DNA from: Flagellimonas algicola
GTDB taxonomy: Bacteria; Bacteroidota; Bacteroidia; Flavobacteriales; Flavobacteriaceae
NCBI RefSeq assembly: GCF_005937185.1
Contig: NZ_VCNI01000002.1
Coordinates: forward strand, 1,054,001 to 1,118,000
Length of the DNA stretch: 64,000 nucleotides
Reading direction: 5' to 3'
Shown here: positions 42,267-50,587 of the stretch, in pieces
Numbering within the stretch: the stretch's first letter is position 1
Layout of the letters: each line of letters starts with the position of its first letter
The notes under the pieces: generated by a model
Database searches by the model: none
What the model saw: only the letters and a program-made list of their open reading frames with translations
Told to the model about the DNA's origin: nothing
Position numbers and translations under genes: made by a program

Positions 42267-43082
42267 TTAATTTAAAGCGTTAGCAAATTTTGTGTTGCGC
42301 TTTCCAGCCAAAAGGAAAGGCACATTAAATTTACCAATTACATTTTTAACATTGATATTGGCATTGTTGGCATCTTCCAAATCCAAGTACAGCAGGTCAA
42401 CATTTGTTCTAGAGAGGTAGGTTGCCATATTGTTTATGGCATTGTCCTGTGGTTCAAAAACATATTCTACCATTTTTGGACCCTCCTGATCTTGAACGTT
42501 TTGGTCCTCCCGATTCGCAATTTTAAATGATTTTAAAGGTCGGGAACTTTGTGCCATCAACTTCTCCATCAAATCCATGTTCCCAAAGTCTTTTTTACCA
42601 TTCACTACACCCAAAGAGAGTTCTTTGTTGTTGGAGATAACCTGTTCATGAGAGGCAATCATTACCAAGCCATCAAAATTTGACATGATATGTTTGGTGA
42701 TTCCATCTCCCAAAAATTTAATTGGAATGGATTTTCGTTGGCCCAAAATAATAATGTCCGGGCGCATTTCCTGAATTTGTCTGTTTATTTCTTCCTTAAC
42801 ATTACCTACTTTAAACGCAGTGTCAATGTTTAACCCAAAATCTTCTTCAATGGGCTTAACCAACTGTTTAATGTGTTTTTTAGTGCTTGTATAGGTATCA
42901 TTGATTGATCGTACCGCAGACAACTGATTGTCTTGCTTTACAACACCCAGAGGCTGCTTTACATGTAGAAGTGCAATTTCACCCCCAATCATTTTCGCCA
43001 GTCCGGCGGTGTTTTTTAAAATGGTATCGGTCTTTTTCTTTAGATCCGCAAGGATCAATATTTTATAATTCTTATTTTTCAT
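42267..43082 (-). CDS. Universal stress protein (two-domain)
   Basis: A 271-residue cytoplasmic protein with two UspA-type halves. The first has ILILADLKKKTDTILKNT and DIIILGQRKS; the second is less conserved. A full ATP-binding G-x2-G-x9-G[ST] motif is not clear. It lies 6 bases after the SulP copy 2 gene and 17 before the carbonic anhydrase gene, so all three are almost certainly one transcript. USP domains often regulate SulP transporters, which may be its role here (inference). Confidence 0.83.
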   Translation of the reverse strand: MKNKNYKILILADLKKKTDTILKNTAGLAKMIGGEIALLHVKQPLGVVKQDNQLSAVRSINDTYTSTKKHIKQLVKPIEEDFGLNIDTAFKVGNVKEEINRQIQEMRPDIIILGQRKSIPIKFLGDGITKHIMSNFDGLVMIASHEQVISNNKELSLGVVNGKKDFGNMDLMEKLMAQSSRPLKSFKIANREDQNVQDQEGPKMVEYVFEPQDNAINNMATYLSRTNVDLLYLDLEDANNANINVKNVIGKFNVPFLLAGKRNTKFANALN

Positions 43083-43088
43083 AATAAA

Positions 43089-44681
43089 TTAATTTAAGCT
43101 TAAACTTGATTTTGGACGAGTTCTAAAGAACTCGATAAAACTGGCCGGATTTTCTTCAATCCCGCGCTTTGACACCAATTTTATATCGATATTCCTTTCT
43201 TTCGCCTTAAATGCAAAATCTTCAAGAATTTCGATGATATCGTTGTCAAGGTATCTGGTATTCAAAAGGCTGAGTTCCAAATAGGTGTCATTGGGAAGAC
43301 TATCCAACTCTTTTAGGATGGCTCCCTTATTAAAAAATGTCACTTCCTCTGCAAGCGTCATTTTAATTTTGTGCTTGCCATTGCTTTTATCCTCAATATG
43401 TAGGAAGTGTGAGTTTTGGTAGCTCTTCAACAAAATGACCACGATCCCTACCATTAGACCCAATCCGATTCCAATGAGTAAATCTGTAAAAACAATACCG
43501 AACACGGTAACCACAAAGGGTACAAATTGTTTCCAGCCCAGTTCGTACATTTTTTTGAACAATGCCGGCTTCGCCAATTTGTATCCCACGATAAACAATA
43601 TGGCTGCCAACACGGACAACGGAATCATATTCAATAGTCTTGGAATCAAAATAATGGATATCAACAGGAAAAATCCATGGATAATTGCGGAAGCCTTGGT
43701 TCTACCTCCAGATTGGATGTTGGCAGAACTTCGTACAATAACCTGTGTTACCGGTAAGCCTCCCAATAGTCCAGAAATACTGTTCCCAACCCCTTGGGCA
43801 AAAAGTTCCTTGTTGGTAGGGGTAGTTCTTTTAAGGGGATCTAGCTTATCAGTTGCTTCAACACATAAAAGGGTCTCTAGACTAGCAACAAGGGCAATGG
43901 TGAAAGCCGTAATCCAAATTTCCGAATTACCTATTACGCTAAAGTTGGGAAAGCTAAGCAAGGTTCCCAGGGTATCAATGCTTTCTGGAATCGGCACACT
44001 TACCAAAAGTTTATCTGAAATGGCAAAGGTGGAATCATCTTTTGTGAAAACATAAAACAAAATCCCTACAACCACCGCAACCAACGGGCCCTGCACCAAT
44101 TGGAAAATCTTGGACTTTTTGCTAAGTATCTTATCCCAAAGCAATAGAATTGCCAGCGCAACTACGGCAACAATGGTAGCTCCCGGACTGATATAGTTTA
44201 AAGAGTTTATGATTTCCGTGAAGGTGTTTTCCCCATCTACCTGAAAAAAGGCAAAATTTCCCTCGGTGTTTTCGCTATACCCAAAGAAATGTGGAATCTG
44301 CTTTAGAATGATAATGATACCAATTCCGGTAAGCATTCCCTTAATTACGGAAGATGGAAAATAATAGGCTATTACCCCCGCTTTTAGGATGCTGAACAGA
44401 ATTTGAATTAGGCCACCCAAAACAACGGCAACCAAAAAGTTCTCAAAACCACCCAGGGTTCCAATAGCGGTTAGCACAATGGCCGCTAAACCAGCAGCGG
44501 GACCACTTACTCCAATTTGGGAGCCACTTAGTGAACCCACTACGATTCCCCCAATGATACCAGCAATAAGACCTGAAAATAAGGGTGCTCCACTGGCAAG
44601 TGCAATACCTAAACATAGCGGTAATGCAACAAAAAATACTACGATACTTGCAGGCAAGTCGCTTTTAATATGCTTGAACAT
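43089..44681 (-). CDS. SulP-family anion permease (copy 2)
   Basis: A 530-residue SulP transporter, shorter than copy 1. The start FKHIKSDLPASIVVFFVALP, the central EATDKLDPLKRTTPTNKELF and the loop GQIGVSGPAAGLAAIVL are of the bicarbonate/BicA-like branch. The C-terminal region (about 455-520) is a reduced STAS domain. Together with the downstream USP and carbonic anhydrase genes it forms a module. The substrate (bicarbonate or sulfate) is inferred from context only. Confidence 0.88.
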   Translation of the reverse strand: MFKHIKSDLPASIVVFFVALPLCLGIALASGAPLFSGLIAGIIGGIVVGSLSGSQIGVSGPAAGLAAIVLTAIGTLGGFENFLVAVVLGGLIQILFSILKAGVIAYYFPSSVIKGMLTGIGIIIILKQIPHFFGYSENTEGNFAFFQVDGENTFTEIINSLNYISPGATIVAVVALAILLLWDKILSKKSKIFQLVQGPLVAVVVGILFYVFTKDDSTFAISDKLLVSVPIPESIDTLGTLLSFPNFSVIGNSEIWITAFTIALVASLETLLCVEATDKLDPLKRTTPTNKELFAQGVGNSISGLLGGLPVTQVIVRSSANIQSGGRTKASAIIHGFFLLISIILIPRLLNMIPLSVLAAILFIVGYKLAKPALFKKMYELGWKQFVPFVVTVFGIVFTDLLIGIGLGLMVGIVVILLKSYQNSHFLHIEDKSNGKHKIKMTLAEEVTFFNKGAILKELDSLPNDTYLELSLLNTRYLDNDIIEILEDFAFKAKERNIDIKLVSKRGIEENPASFIEFFRTRPKSSLSLN

Positions 44682-44753
44682 GAAATAAAAAGTTATTGCC
44701 TCCTCAATAGTTTTTAGGTTGGAGGCGGTTAAAAATTGATAAAAAGTCTTGGG

Positions 44754-45062
44754 TTATACCAATTTTTCCGGAGGGGGGAGTAAAATCTCTGTCGTTACAT
44801 CTGACAGAAGAGATGGATCTTCTGTATTTTCAACCTTTGCGTATTGGTCAAAAAAGTTATTGTCAGAAGAGAATGGACTTAGAAATAAATCCTTTTCGCC
44901 AAATTTTTTCTCAGATTCCTTTTCCGATTTTTTCTCTTCATCGCCGGAATCCATGTGTATTGCAATAGAGCAATCCCTGTCCACCAAAGGTGCTATTGAT
45001 GGTGCCAATATGGAGAATATCAGCATAAAACAAATAAAAGGATGCGCTATGGCCTTCAGCAT
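44754..45062 (-). CDS. Small secreted or membrane-anchored protein of unknown function
   Basis: A 102-residue protein. Residues 1-26 (MLKAIAHPFICFMLIFSILA) are a signal peptide or membrane anchor, then an acidic/basic stretch (SGDEEKKSEKESEKK) and a short tail ending PPPEKLV. No family recognised. The longest frame begins at TTG 45080, but a TATTTTTG box at 45085-45078 overlaps that codon, so I prefer the ATG at 45062. It lies 72 bases upstream of SulP copy 2 and may belong to that transcript. Confidence 0.55.
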   Translation of the reverse strand: MLKAIAHPFICFMLIFSILAPSIAPLVDRDCSIAIHMDSGDEEKKSEKESEKKFGEKDLFLSPFSSDNNFFDQYAKVENTEDPSLLSDVTTEILLPPPEKLV

Positions 45063-45118
45063 TTGGGAAATTTTAGACAAAAATAAACTTATGAGTGTTT
45101 ATTACTGTTAAATAAATT

Positions 45119-45880
45119 TTAAAAATCTTTCAACAATCGTATGCTTTCTTTTGGTAACCAACCCGTTTGCCCATCAGCCAATTGGATTTTTTTCCATTCG
45201 TCCAACTGATCCAATACCTTGACCTTGGTTCCTTCGTGAAGGGTAAATACAACTTCACTATTGGAATTGGGCTCTGAACTGATTTTTACTTCTTGACTAA
45301 ATATTATCGCAGGATTATCATTTTTAAATTCCTGATATTGCAAATAGGCCAACAGCACACACAGCACACCGAGGATCAGGGCAAACACGCTAGAAATAAA
45401 AGCAATCCGTTTTTGTGTGGCTGGACGCAAAAAGAAATAGGCCAAATAAGCCAAAACAAACAAAAGGATGAGGGCTACAGCTAAGTATGCCCATTGATCA
45501 AATGAGAAAAAGTTGACCAATGCGTAGTAGAATTGCGCAATTTCTGTCTTGGGCATTTCCTCTACGGCATCCAACCTCATGTTCTGGGCATAACCCAAAT
45601 TATTTAGAATTTCCTTGTCGTTTGGTTTTAACAACAGGGCTTTTTCATAATATAGAATACTGGGTGCAATAGCATTTAATTTATAGTGGCAATTACCTAG
45701 ATTGAAGTAGAGTTCTGCAGAATGCTCCCCATTTTCCAAGATTTTCCCATAGTTTTCAATAGCCTTGGTATATTCTCCTTTATTGTAGAATTCTGTAGCC
45801 TGTTTAAATAATGCACTGTTTTGGGCAGTTCCTAGAACAACCGACAAACAAAGGGTCAAGGTCAAGAGGAATTGTCTCAT
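45119..45880 (-). CDS. batE: BatE: TPR and SH3-domain membrane protein
   Basis: A 253-residue protein: signal peptide 1-19, two to three tetratricopeptide repeats (AELYFNLGNCHYKLNAIAPS), two transmembrane helices (about 130-182), and a bacterial SH3 domain at the C-terminus (VKVLDQLDEWKKIQLADGQT). It is the last gene of the aerotolerance (Bat) operon and overlaps batD by 4 bases. Family role is thought to be envelope stress tolerance; molecular activity is unknown. Confidence 0.88.
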   Translation of the reverse strand: MRQFLLTLTLCLSVVLGTAQNSALFKQATEFYNKGEYTKAIENYGKILENGEHSAELYFNLGNCHYKLNAIAPSILYYEKALLLKPNDKEILNNLGYAQNMRLDAVEEMPKTEIAQFYYALVNFFSFDQWAYLAVALILLFVLAYLAYFFLRPATQKRIAFISSVFALILGVLCVLLAYLQYQEFKNDNPAIIFSQEVKISSEPNSNSEVVFTLHEGTKVKVLDQLDEWKKIQLADGQTGWLPKESIRLLKDF

Positions 45881-47667
45881 AATTGTTTGTCCAGTTTAGA
45901 GATTACTTCACTTGCCTTTGCATAATCATTTTGCATTTGCACATCAGAGAAAGGGCTGTATCTGGCCATCTCACAATTTTGCAAGAGGCTTATAAAACCT
46001 TCTATGTCGGTACCATCTACATTTTTATCGGATAAAATCTGCATGATTTTTTCCTTGCTGAATTCCGAGGTCTCAATCTTCAATTTGGCCTTAAGATAAT
46101 TGTGCAATCCTTTTTCCAGGGCCACATAGAACGCCTCTTTGTTCCCAAGCTCTTTTTTGGCGGTGGAGAGATATTTTCTCGCCAACCTATTGGCTTGCTT
46201 AATCCTATTGCCGACCACGTCGCTTGCAATTGCTTCTCTTTTCTTAAAGGAAAATACTGCAATGGGAATTAGGATAAGTGGTGCAAACAACAGGAGATAG
46301 AAGGTATTGGAGCCAAAGAAATAATTGGTGCCAATCTTGGTTAAATTGGCATTCAACTTTATAAAATGGAACTGTTTACCTGTAGGAACAACGAATTGCT
46401 TATTGGTCGTTACTGCACTTTCAGTGCCAGAAGAACTTAAAGGACCTTCCAATACCTCAATATTGATTTCCTCAGAATTGACGGTAACATATTTTGAGGT
46501 TTTGGGATTGAAATAACTAAATGAGATGCTTGGAATAGGATATTTACCCCTGTATGAGGGAACAATGGTGTAATTGTTGGCCACCCTGCCTTCCATTCCG
46601 GTGCTAATGGTGCGTACCTTTTCGTCAAATTCAGGCTCATATACCTCCAAAGCGCTGGGCAGTTCAGGTTCGGGAAGTTGGAAAAGCTTTAAGTTGCCCT
46701 TGCCTGAAACCTCCACTTTTGCCTGTAGGGATTCTGAAGCATTGAGTGTTTGTTTGCTCGTGGTTACCTTAAAATCAAAATCTCCAACGGCGCCTCCAAA
46801 GTTGGCTGGCTTACCAGCTTCCGGCAAGGCCTTTACACTCAAGGTTCTTCTTCCTGCGGAGACCGTTTTTGTGGTTTGGGTATAAATTCTACCTCCAAAG
46901 AAATCCCTCCTATTCGTGGGCACATCCACATAAATTTCCAAGGCAAGTGGCTCAATATCCAATTTTCCAGATTTCTGCGGATACAACACTACTTTTTTCA
47001 GCACAACGGACAGATAAGGCTTGCCGTTATAAGTTGTGTTTTTGGGTTTGGGTTTGGAAACGTCAATTTCCTGACTCCAAAAGTTATTATAGGTAGGATT
47101 GTCTAGGGAGCGGTAATTGGTCACCCGAATGGAATGGCCTACATAAAGTTTGTAGGTAACGGTTACGGCTTCATTCAAATAAGGGCTTCCATCGGATACT
47201 TCTGCTACCAAATGAAGGCTTTCATCCGCAACATCGTCCACCGTTTTCTGGTCATTGGGTTTGTCAACGGCAGCCGTGACTTCTACCGTTTTTGGTAAAG
47301 TTTTGTAGGTTTCACCGCTAATTTCTATGGTAGCTTGTTTAATGCTGAACCTCCCTCTGGCCGTAGGCACCAAAATATAGGAGTAGGTTTTGGAAAAGCT
47401 TCGCTTTCCATTGACCCATGAAGAACTAATGGATTGGGAAGGCCCCATGACCACTTTGAATCCGTCAAAGGAAGGAGGATTGAAATTGTCTCCATCCTTG
47501 TTCATGGTAAACTCTACCCTTAATCGCTCGTTGATGCCCAGTTTTTCCTTGCTGAGGTTCATTTCAAAGGAAACTTCCTCTTCCTGTTTTTCTTGGGCAT
47601 ACAAAGGGTTGCCCAAAAAGATTGGGGTACAAATCAATACCCATAAAATGGACCATTTGATTTTCAT
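45877..47667 (-). CDS. batD: BatD-family protein
   Basis: A 596-residue protein: signal peptide ending near YAQ, a long beta-rich region with immunoglobulin-like repeats (FSMNLSKEKLGINERL-like segments), a transmembrane helix near residue 452 (FYLLLFAPLILIPIAVF), and a cytoplasmic tail. This is the usual BatD layout. ATG 47667 shares one base with the batC stop (TAATG), so translation is coupled; a TTG two codons upstream opens the longest frame. Confidence 0.9.
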   Translation of the reverse strand: MKIKWSILWVLICTPIFLGNPLYAQEKQEEEVSFEMNLSKEKLGINERLRVEFTMNKDGDNFNPPSFDGFKVVMGPSQSISSSWVNGKRSFSKTYSYILVPTARGRFSIKQATIEISGETYKTLPKTVEVTAAVDKPNDQKTVDDVADESLHLVAEVSDGSPYLNEAVTVTYKLYVGHSIRVTNYRSLDNPTYNNFWSQEIDVSKPKPKNTTYNGKPYLSVVLKKVVLYPQKSGKLDIEPLALEIYVDVPTNRRDFFGGRIYTQTTKTVSAGRRTLSVKALPEAGKPANFGGAVGDFDFKVTTSKQTLNASESLQAKVEVSGKGNLKLFQLPEPELPSALEVYEPEFDEKVRTISTGMEGRVANNYTIVPSYRGKYPIPSISFSYFNPKTSKYVTVNSEEINIEVLEGPLSSSGTESAVTTNKQFVVPTGKQFHFIKLNANLTKIGTNYFFGSNTFYLLLFAPLILIPIAVFSFKKREAIASDVVGNRIKQANRLARKYLSTAKKELGNKEAFYVALEKGLHNYLKAKLKIETSEFSKEKIMQILSDKNVDGTDIEGFISLLQNCEMARYSPFSDVQMQNDYAKASEVISKLDKQL

Positions 47668-48548
47668 TACCAATCCTTCTCGTTTTTGATTTTTTTGCCT
47701 TTCACCTTTTTCGCCTCCATTTTCTCCTGTACTTTTTTCTCCTCGTTCTGCATGGCTTCTAGCAAATTTTGTATCTGCTGTTTGGAAAGTTGATTTGGAC
47801 GGGGTTGTTGTTGCTTCTCTTCGGATTGATCACCTTCGCTGGGTTTTTGCTCTTGCTCCTTCTTTTCATCACCATCTCCCTCCGTATTTTCTTCAGGTTT
47901 GTTTTCCCCATTTTCCCCATCATCGCCTTGATCTTTGTTCTCATCCTGATCTTGCTCGCCTTCCTGGTCTTTGTCGTTTTCTCCGTCGTTGTTTTGATCT
48001 TGATTCTTGTCTTTTTGATCTTGTTGGTCCTGCTGATCTTTGTTGTCGTCGTTTTGATCGTTGTTTTGCTCGTCTTGCTGATTTTCCAACAATTTTTTGG
48101 CTAAAGCAAGATTGTATCGGGTCTCTTCATCCGTTGGATTGTTGCGCAAGGCCTCCTTATAAGCTTCAACCGCTTTTTGGTATTCCTTGTTCTTCATGAA
48201 CACATTGCCCATGTTGTGGAAAGCTTTATGCTTACCTGGCTTTTCCTTGGATTTTTCCCCGGCCTGTTTGAATCGGCCAAAGGCCTCCTCAAAACTTTCT
48301 CGATTATAATAGGCAGTTCCCAGATTGAAGGGCGCAACGGTATTGTCCGAACTCTTGGAAATGGCTTTTCTGTATTCGCCTTCGGCGGCGATAAAGTCAT
48401 TTGTGGTCAGTTCTTTGTTAGCATCCCAGGTTAGATTAGTAGACGCTTGGAGTGCCTTCTCCGCTTCTTTGACTGCTTCCCCTTCTTGTCCATAAGCCCA
48501 AACGGTACAGCACAAGAGACCCAAAATCAATCTTAGCTTATGCATCAT
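47667..48548 (-). CDS. batC: BatC: TPR protein with a long acidic low-complexity tail
   Basis: A 293-residue protein: signal peptide (ends VWAYG), TPRs (about residues 25-145: TVAPFNLGTAYYNRESFEEA), then about 95 residues composed almost only of Asp, Glu, Gln, Asn, Lys and Gly (about 155-250), and a basic C-terminus. The acidic tail is likely disordered and exposed in the periplasm. Overlaps batB by 11 bases and batD by 1. Confidence 0.88.
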   Translation of the reverse strand: MMHKLRLILGLLCCTVWAYGQEGEAVKEAEKALQASTNLTWDANKELTTNDFIAAEGEYRKAISKSSDNTVAPFNLGTAYYNRESFEEAFGRFKQAGEKSKEKPGKHKAFHNMGNVFMKNKEYQKAVEAYKEALRNNPTDEETRYNLALAKKLLENQQDEQNNDQNDDNKDQQDQQDQKDKNQDQNNDGENDKDQEGEQDQDENKDQGDDGENGENKPEENTEGDGDEKKEQEQKPSEGDQSEEKQQQPRPNQLSKQQIQNLLEAMQNEEKKVQEKMEAKKVKGKKIKNEKDW

Positions 48549-49584
48549 CGTGTTCGTTAAAAAGATTTAGTTTTTTCAACCACTTGGTTTTTCTATCCAG
48601 CAAGAAAACGTCCAAAAATAAAAATAAAAGACCTATGCCCAAGAACCACTGAAACTGGTCTTTATATTCGGCAAATTGCTTGGCCTCGAATTCTTTTTTG
48701 TCCATTTGATTCAATTGCTCCTTGATATATTCCACAGCATTTTCCGTATTGGAACCATCAATATATTCCCCATTGCCTTCTTGGGCAATTTCAGAAAGCA
48801 CAGCCTCATTTAGTTTTGTGATGACGACTTCCCCTTGATTGTCCTTCTTTAAGCCTTCAACAATTCCATTTCTTTTGAGTGGAATGGGAGCTCCTTTAGG
48901 TTTTCCAACCCCAATGGTAAAAATGCGAATGCCATTTTGAATGGCATTGTCCACTGCTTCAATGGTAGAGCGTTCTGAATGATCCTCACCATCCGACACA
49001 ATGAACAAAACCCTATTCGTCTGTTCTGCATCGTTGTAATACGTACTTGCCAAATCTATGGCCGCATTTATGGCTGTTCCTTGGGAGGACAACATGTTGG
49101 TGTTCATGCTTTGAAGGAACATCTTGGCCGCGCCATAATCCGTGGTTATGGGCAGTTGTGGATAGGCCTGCCCGGCATAGGCAATAATTCCAATTCGGTC
49201 ACTGGCCAATTGATTGATGATCTCAGAAACCAGACGTTTGGATTTCTCCAGTCGGTTGGGAGCAATATCCTCAGCCAGCATACTTTTGGAAACATCTACC
49301 GCAAAGACAATATCAACCCCTTCCCGTTTAACCGTCTCCAACTTGGTTCCAATTTTAGGGTTGACCAAGCCCAAAATCAAAAAGCTTAGGCCCAGTAAAA
49401 GAAATATGAGTTTCAGTGCGGACTTAAAACTTGAACGATTGGGCGCCAACTTACGCAAAAGCCCAACCTCTGCAAACTGCCGCTGCGTTCTTTTTTTCCA
49501 AACTTGCAGGAAAAAGAAAGCCACCACCATTACGGGGATAATGGCCAAAAGATAGAAATATGCTTTTTCGTCAAGCTGAATCAT
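48538..49584 (-). CDS. batB: BatB: von Willebrand factor A membrane protein
   Basis: A 348-residue protein: two N-terminal helices, a VWA domain with the MIDAS motif DVSKS (VFAVDVSKSMLAEDIAPNR), and a C-terminal helix. The open frame extends 23 codons upstream into batA, but ATG 49584 (MIQLDEKAYFYLLAIIP) is 4 bases after the batA stop and matches the family. The VWA domain faces the periplasm and probably mediates protein contacts with batA. Confidence 0.92.
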   Translation of the reverse strand: MIQLDEKAYFYLLAIIPVMVVAFFFLQVWKKRTQRQFAEVGLLRKLAPNRSSFKSALKLIFLLLGLSFLILGLVNPKIGTKLETVKREGVDIVFAVDVSKSMLAEDIAPNRLEKSKRLVSEIINQLASDRIGIIAYAGQAYPQLPITTDYGAAKMFLQSMNTNMLSSQGTAINAAIDLASTYYNDAEQTNRVLFIVSDGEDHSERSTIEAVDNAIQNGIRIFTIGVGKPKGAPIPLKRNGIVEGLKKDNQGEVVITKLNEAVLSEIAQEGNGEYIDGSNTENAVEYIKEQLNQMDKKEFEAKQFAEYKDQFQWFLGIGLLFLFLDVFLLDRKTKWLKKLNLFNEHDDA

Positions 49585-49588
49585 TGTA

Positions 49589-50587
49589 TTATATAAAACT
49601 TTTAAACACAGAGTTGCGCAAAGCCCACTCCAACAACAATAAAATTCCCGCAAGGAAAATCAGGGGGCGGTACTTTTCGTCGTATTTGTAATATTTAAAT
49701 TCCTCTATCTCGGTTTTTTCAAGTTTGTTGATTTCATCATAAATCTCCTCCAACTTTTCGTTGTCGGTTGCCCTGAAATATTTTCCACCCGTTACCTTGG
49801 CAATGTCTTTTAGCAAGGCCTCGTCTATTTCCACCTGTCGCATGCCATATCTAAAGGTACCGTCTCTATTGTAAGCTACGGGAGATAAGGCGTTTCCGTT
49901 AGTGCCCAAGCCAATGGTATAGGTTTTTATTCCAAATTCCACCGCCAAATCTGCTGCCGTCTTAGGTTCAATAAAACCAGAATTATTGACTCCGTCCGTC
50001 AACAAAATGATAACCTTGCTGATGGCTTTGCTTTCCTTTAATCTATTGACAGAGGTTGCCAATCCCATTCCAATTGCGGTACCATCCTCCAGATCGCCAT
50101 ATGAGATTTCCCGAAGCGCATTGAGCACAATGGACTTGTCGCTGGTAATGGGTGTTTTGGTATAACTTTCCCCTGCATATCCCACCAAACCAATTCGGTC
50201 ATTTGGGCGTTTTTTGATGAACTCCCCGGCCACATTCCTTAGAGCCGTAAGTCTATTGGGCTTTAAATCACGTGCCAACATACTGGAGGATACATCAATG
50301 GCCATTACAATATCAATTCCTTTGGTCGTTTTGGTTCTAGTGGAAATATCTTCAACCTGCGGACGAGCCAAAGCGGTAATTATGGAGGACAAGGCCAGTA
50401 GTCGTAGAGCAAAAAGCACTGGTCTTAGTTTTGAGGCCAAACTACTAACGGTAAAACCTTTGATACTTGAGATTTTTAAGGAAGCCACTTCTTCCCTATG
50501 CTTGAAAAGATACCATAGCAAAGCCATTGGCAGCAGAAGGAACAGCCAAAAAAATTGTGGGTTTGCAAATTCGATATTATCAAACAT
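49589..50587 (-). CDS. batA: BatA: von Willebrand factor A membrane protein
   Basis: A 332-residue protein: two N-terminal helices, a VWA domain with MIDAS DVSSS (VMAIDVSSSMLARDLKPNR) and IILLTDGVNNSGF, and a C-terminal helix (LIFLAGILLLLEWAL). It is paralogous to BatB. The gene is immediately adjacent to the upstream batD-like gene (no gap) and 4 bases from batB. Confidence 0.93.
   Translation of the reverse strand: MFDNIEFANPQFFWLFLLLPMALLWYLFKHREEVASLKISSIKGFTVSSLASKLRPVLFALRLLALSSIITALARPQVEDISTRTKTTKGIDIVMAIDVSSSMLARDLKPNRLTALRNVAGEFIKKRPNDRIGLVGYAGESYTKTPITSDKSIVLNALREISYGDLEDGTAIGMGLATSVNRLKESKAISKVIILLTDGVNNSGFIEPKTAADLAVEFGIKTYTIGLGTNGNALSPVAYNRDGTFRYGMRQVEIDEALLKDIAKVTGGKYFRATDNEKLEEIYDEINKLEKTEIEEFKYYKYDEKYRPLIFLAGILLLLEWALRNSVFKSFI

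Noticed and set aside
47769-48199. Plus-strand hydrophobic frames opposite batC, one looking like a membrane protein
   Set aside because: They are the antisense of the Asp/Glu/Gln-rich tail (GAT/GAA codons read backwards give Ile/Phe/Leu). No ribosome site or homology.
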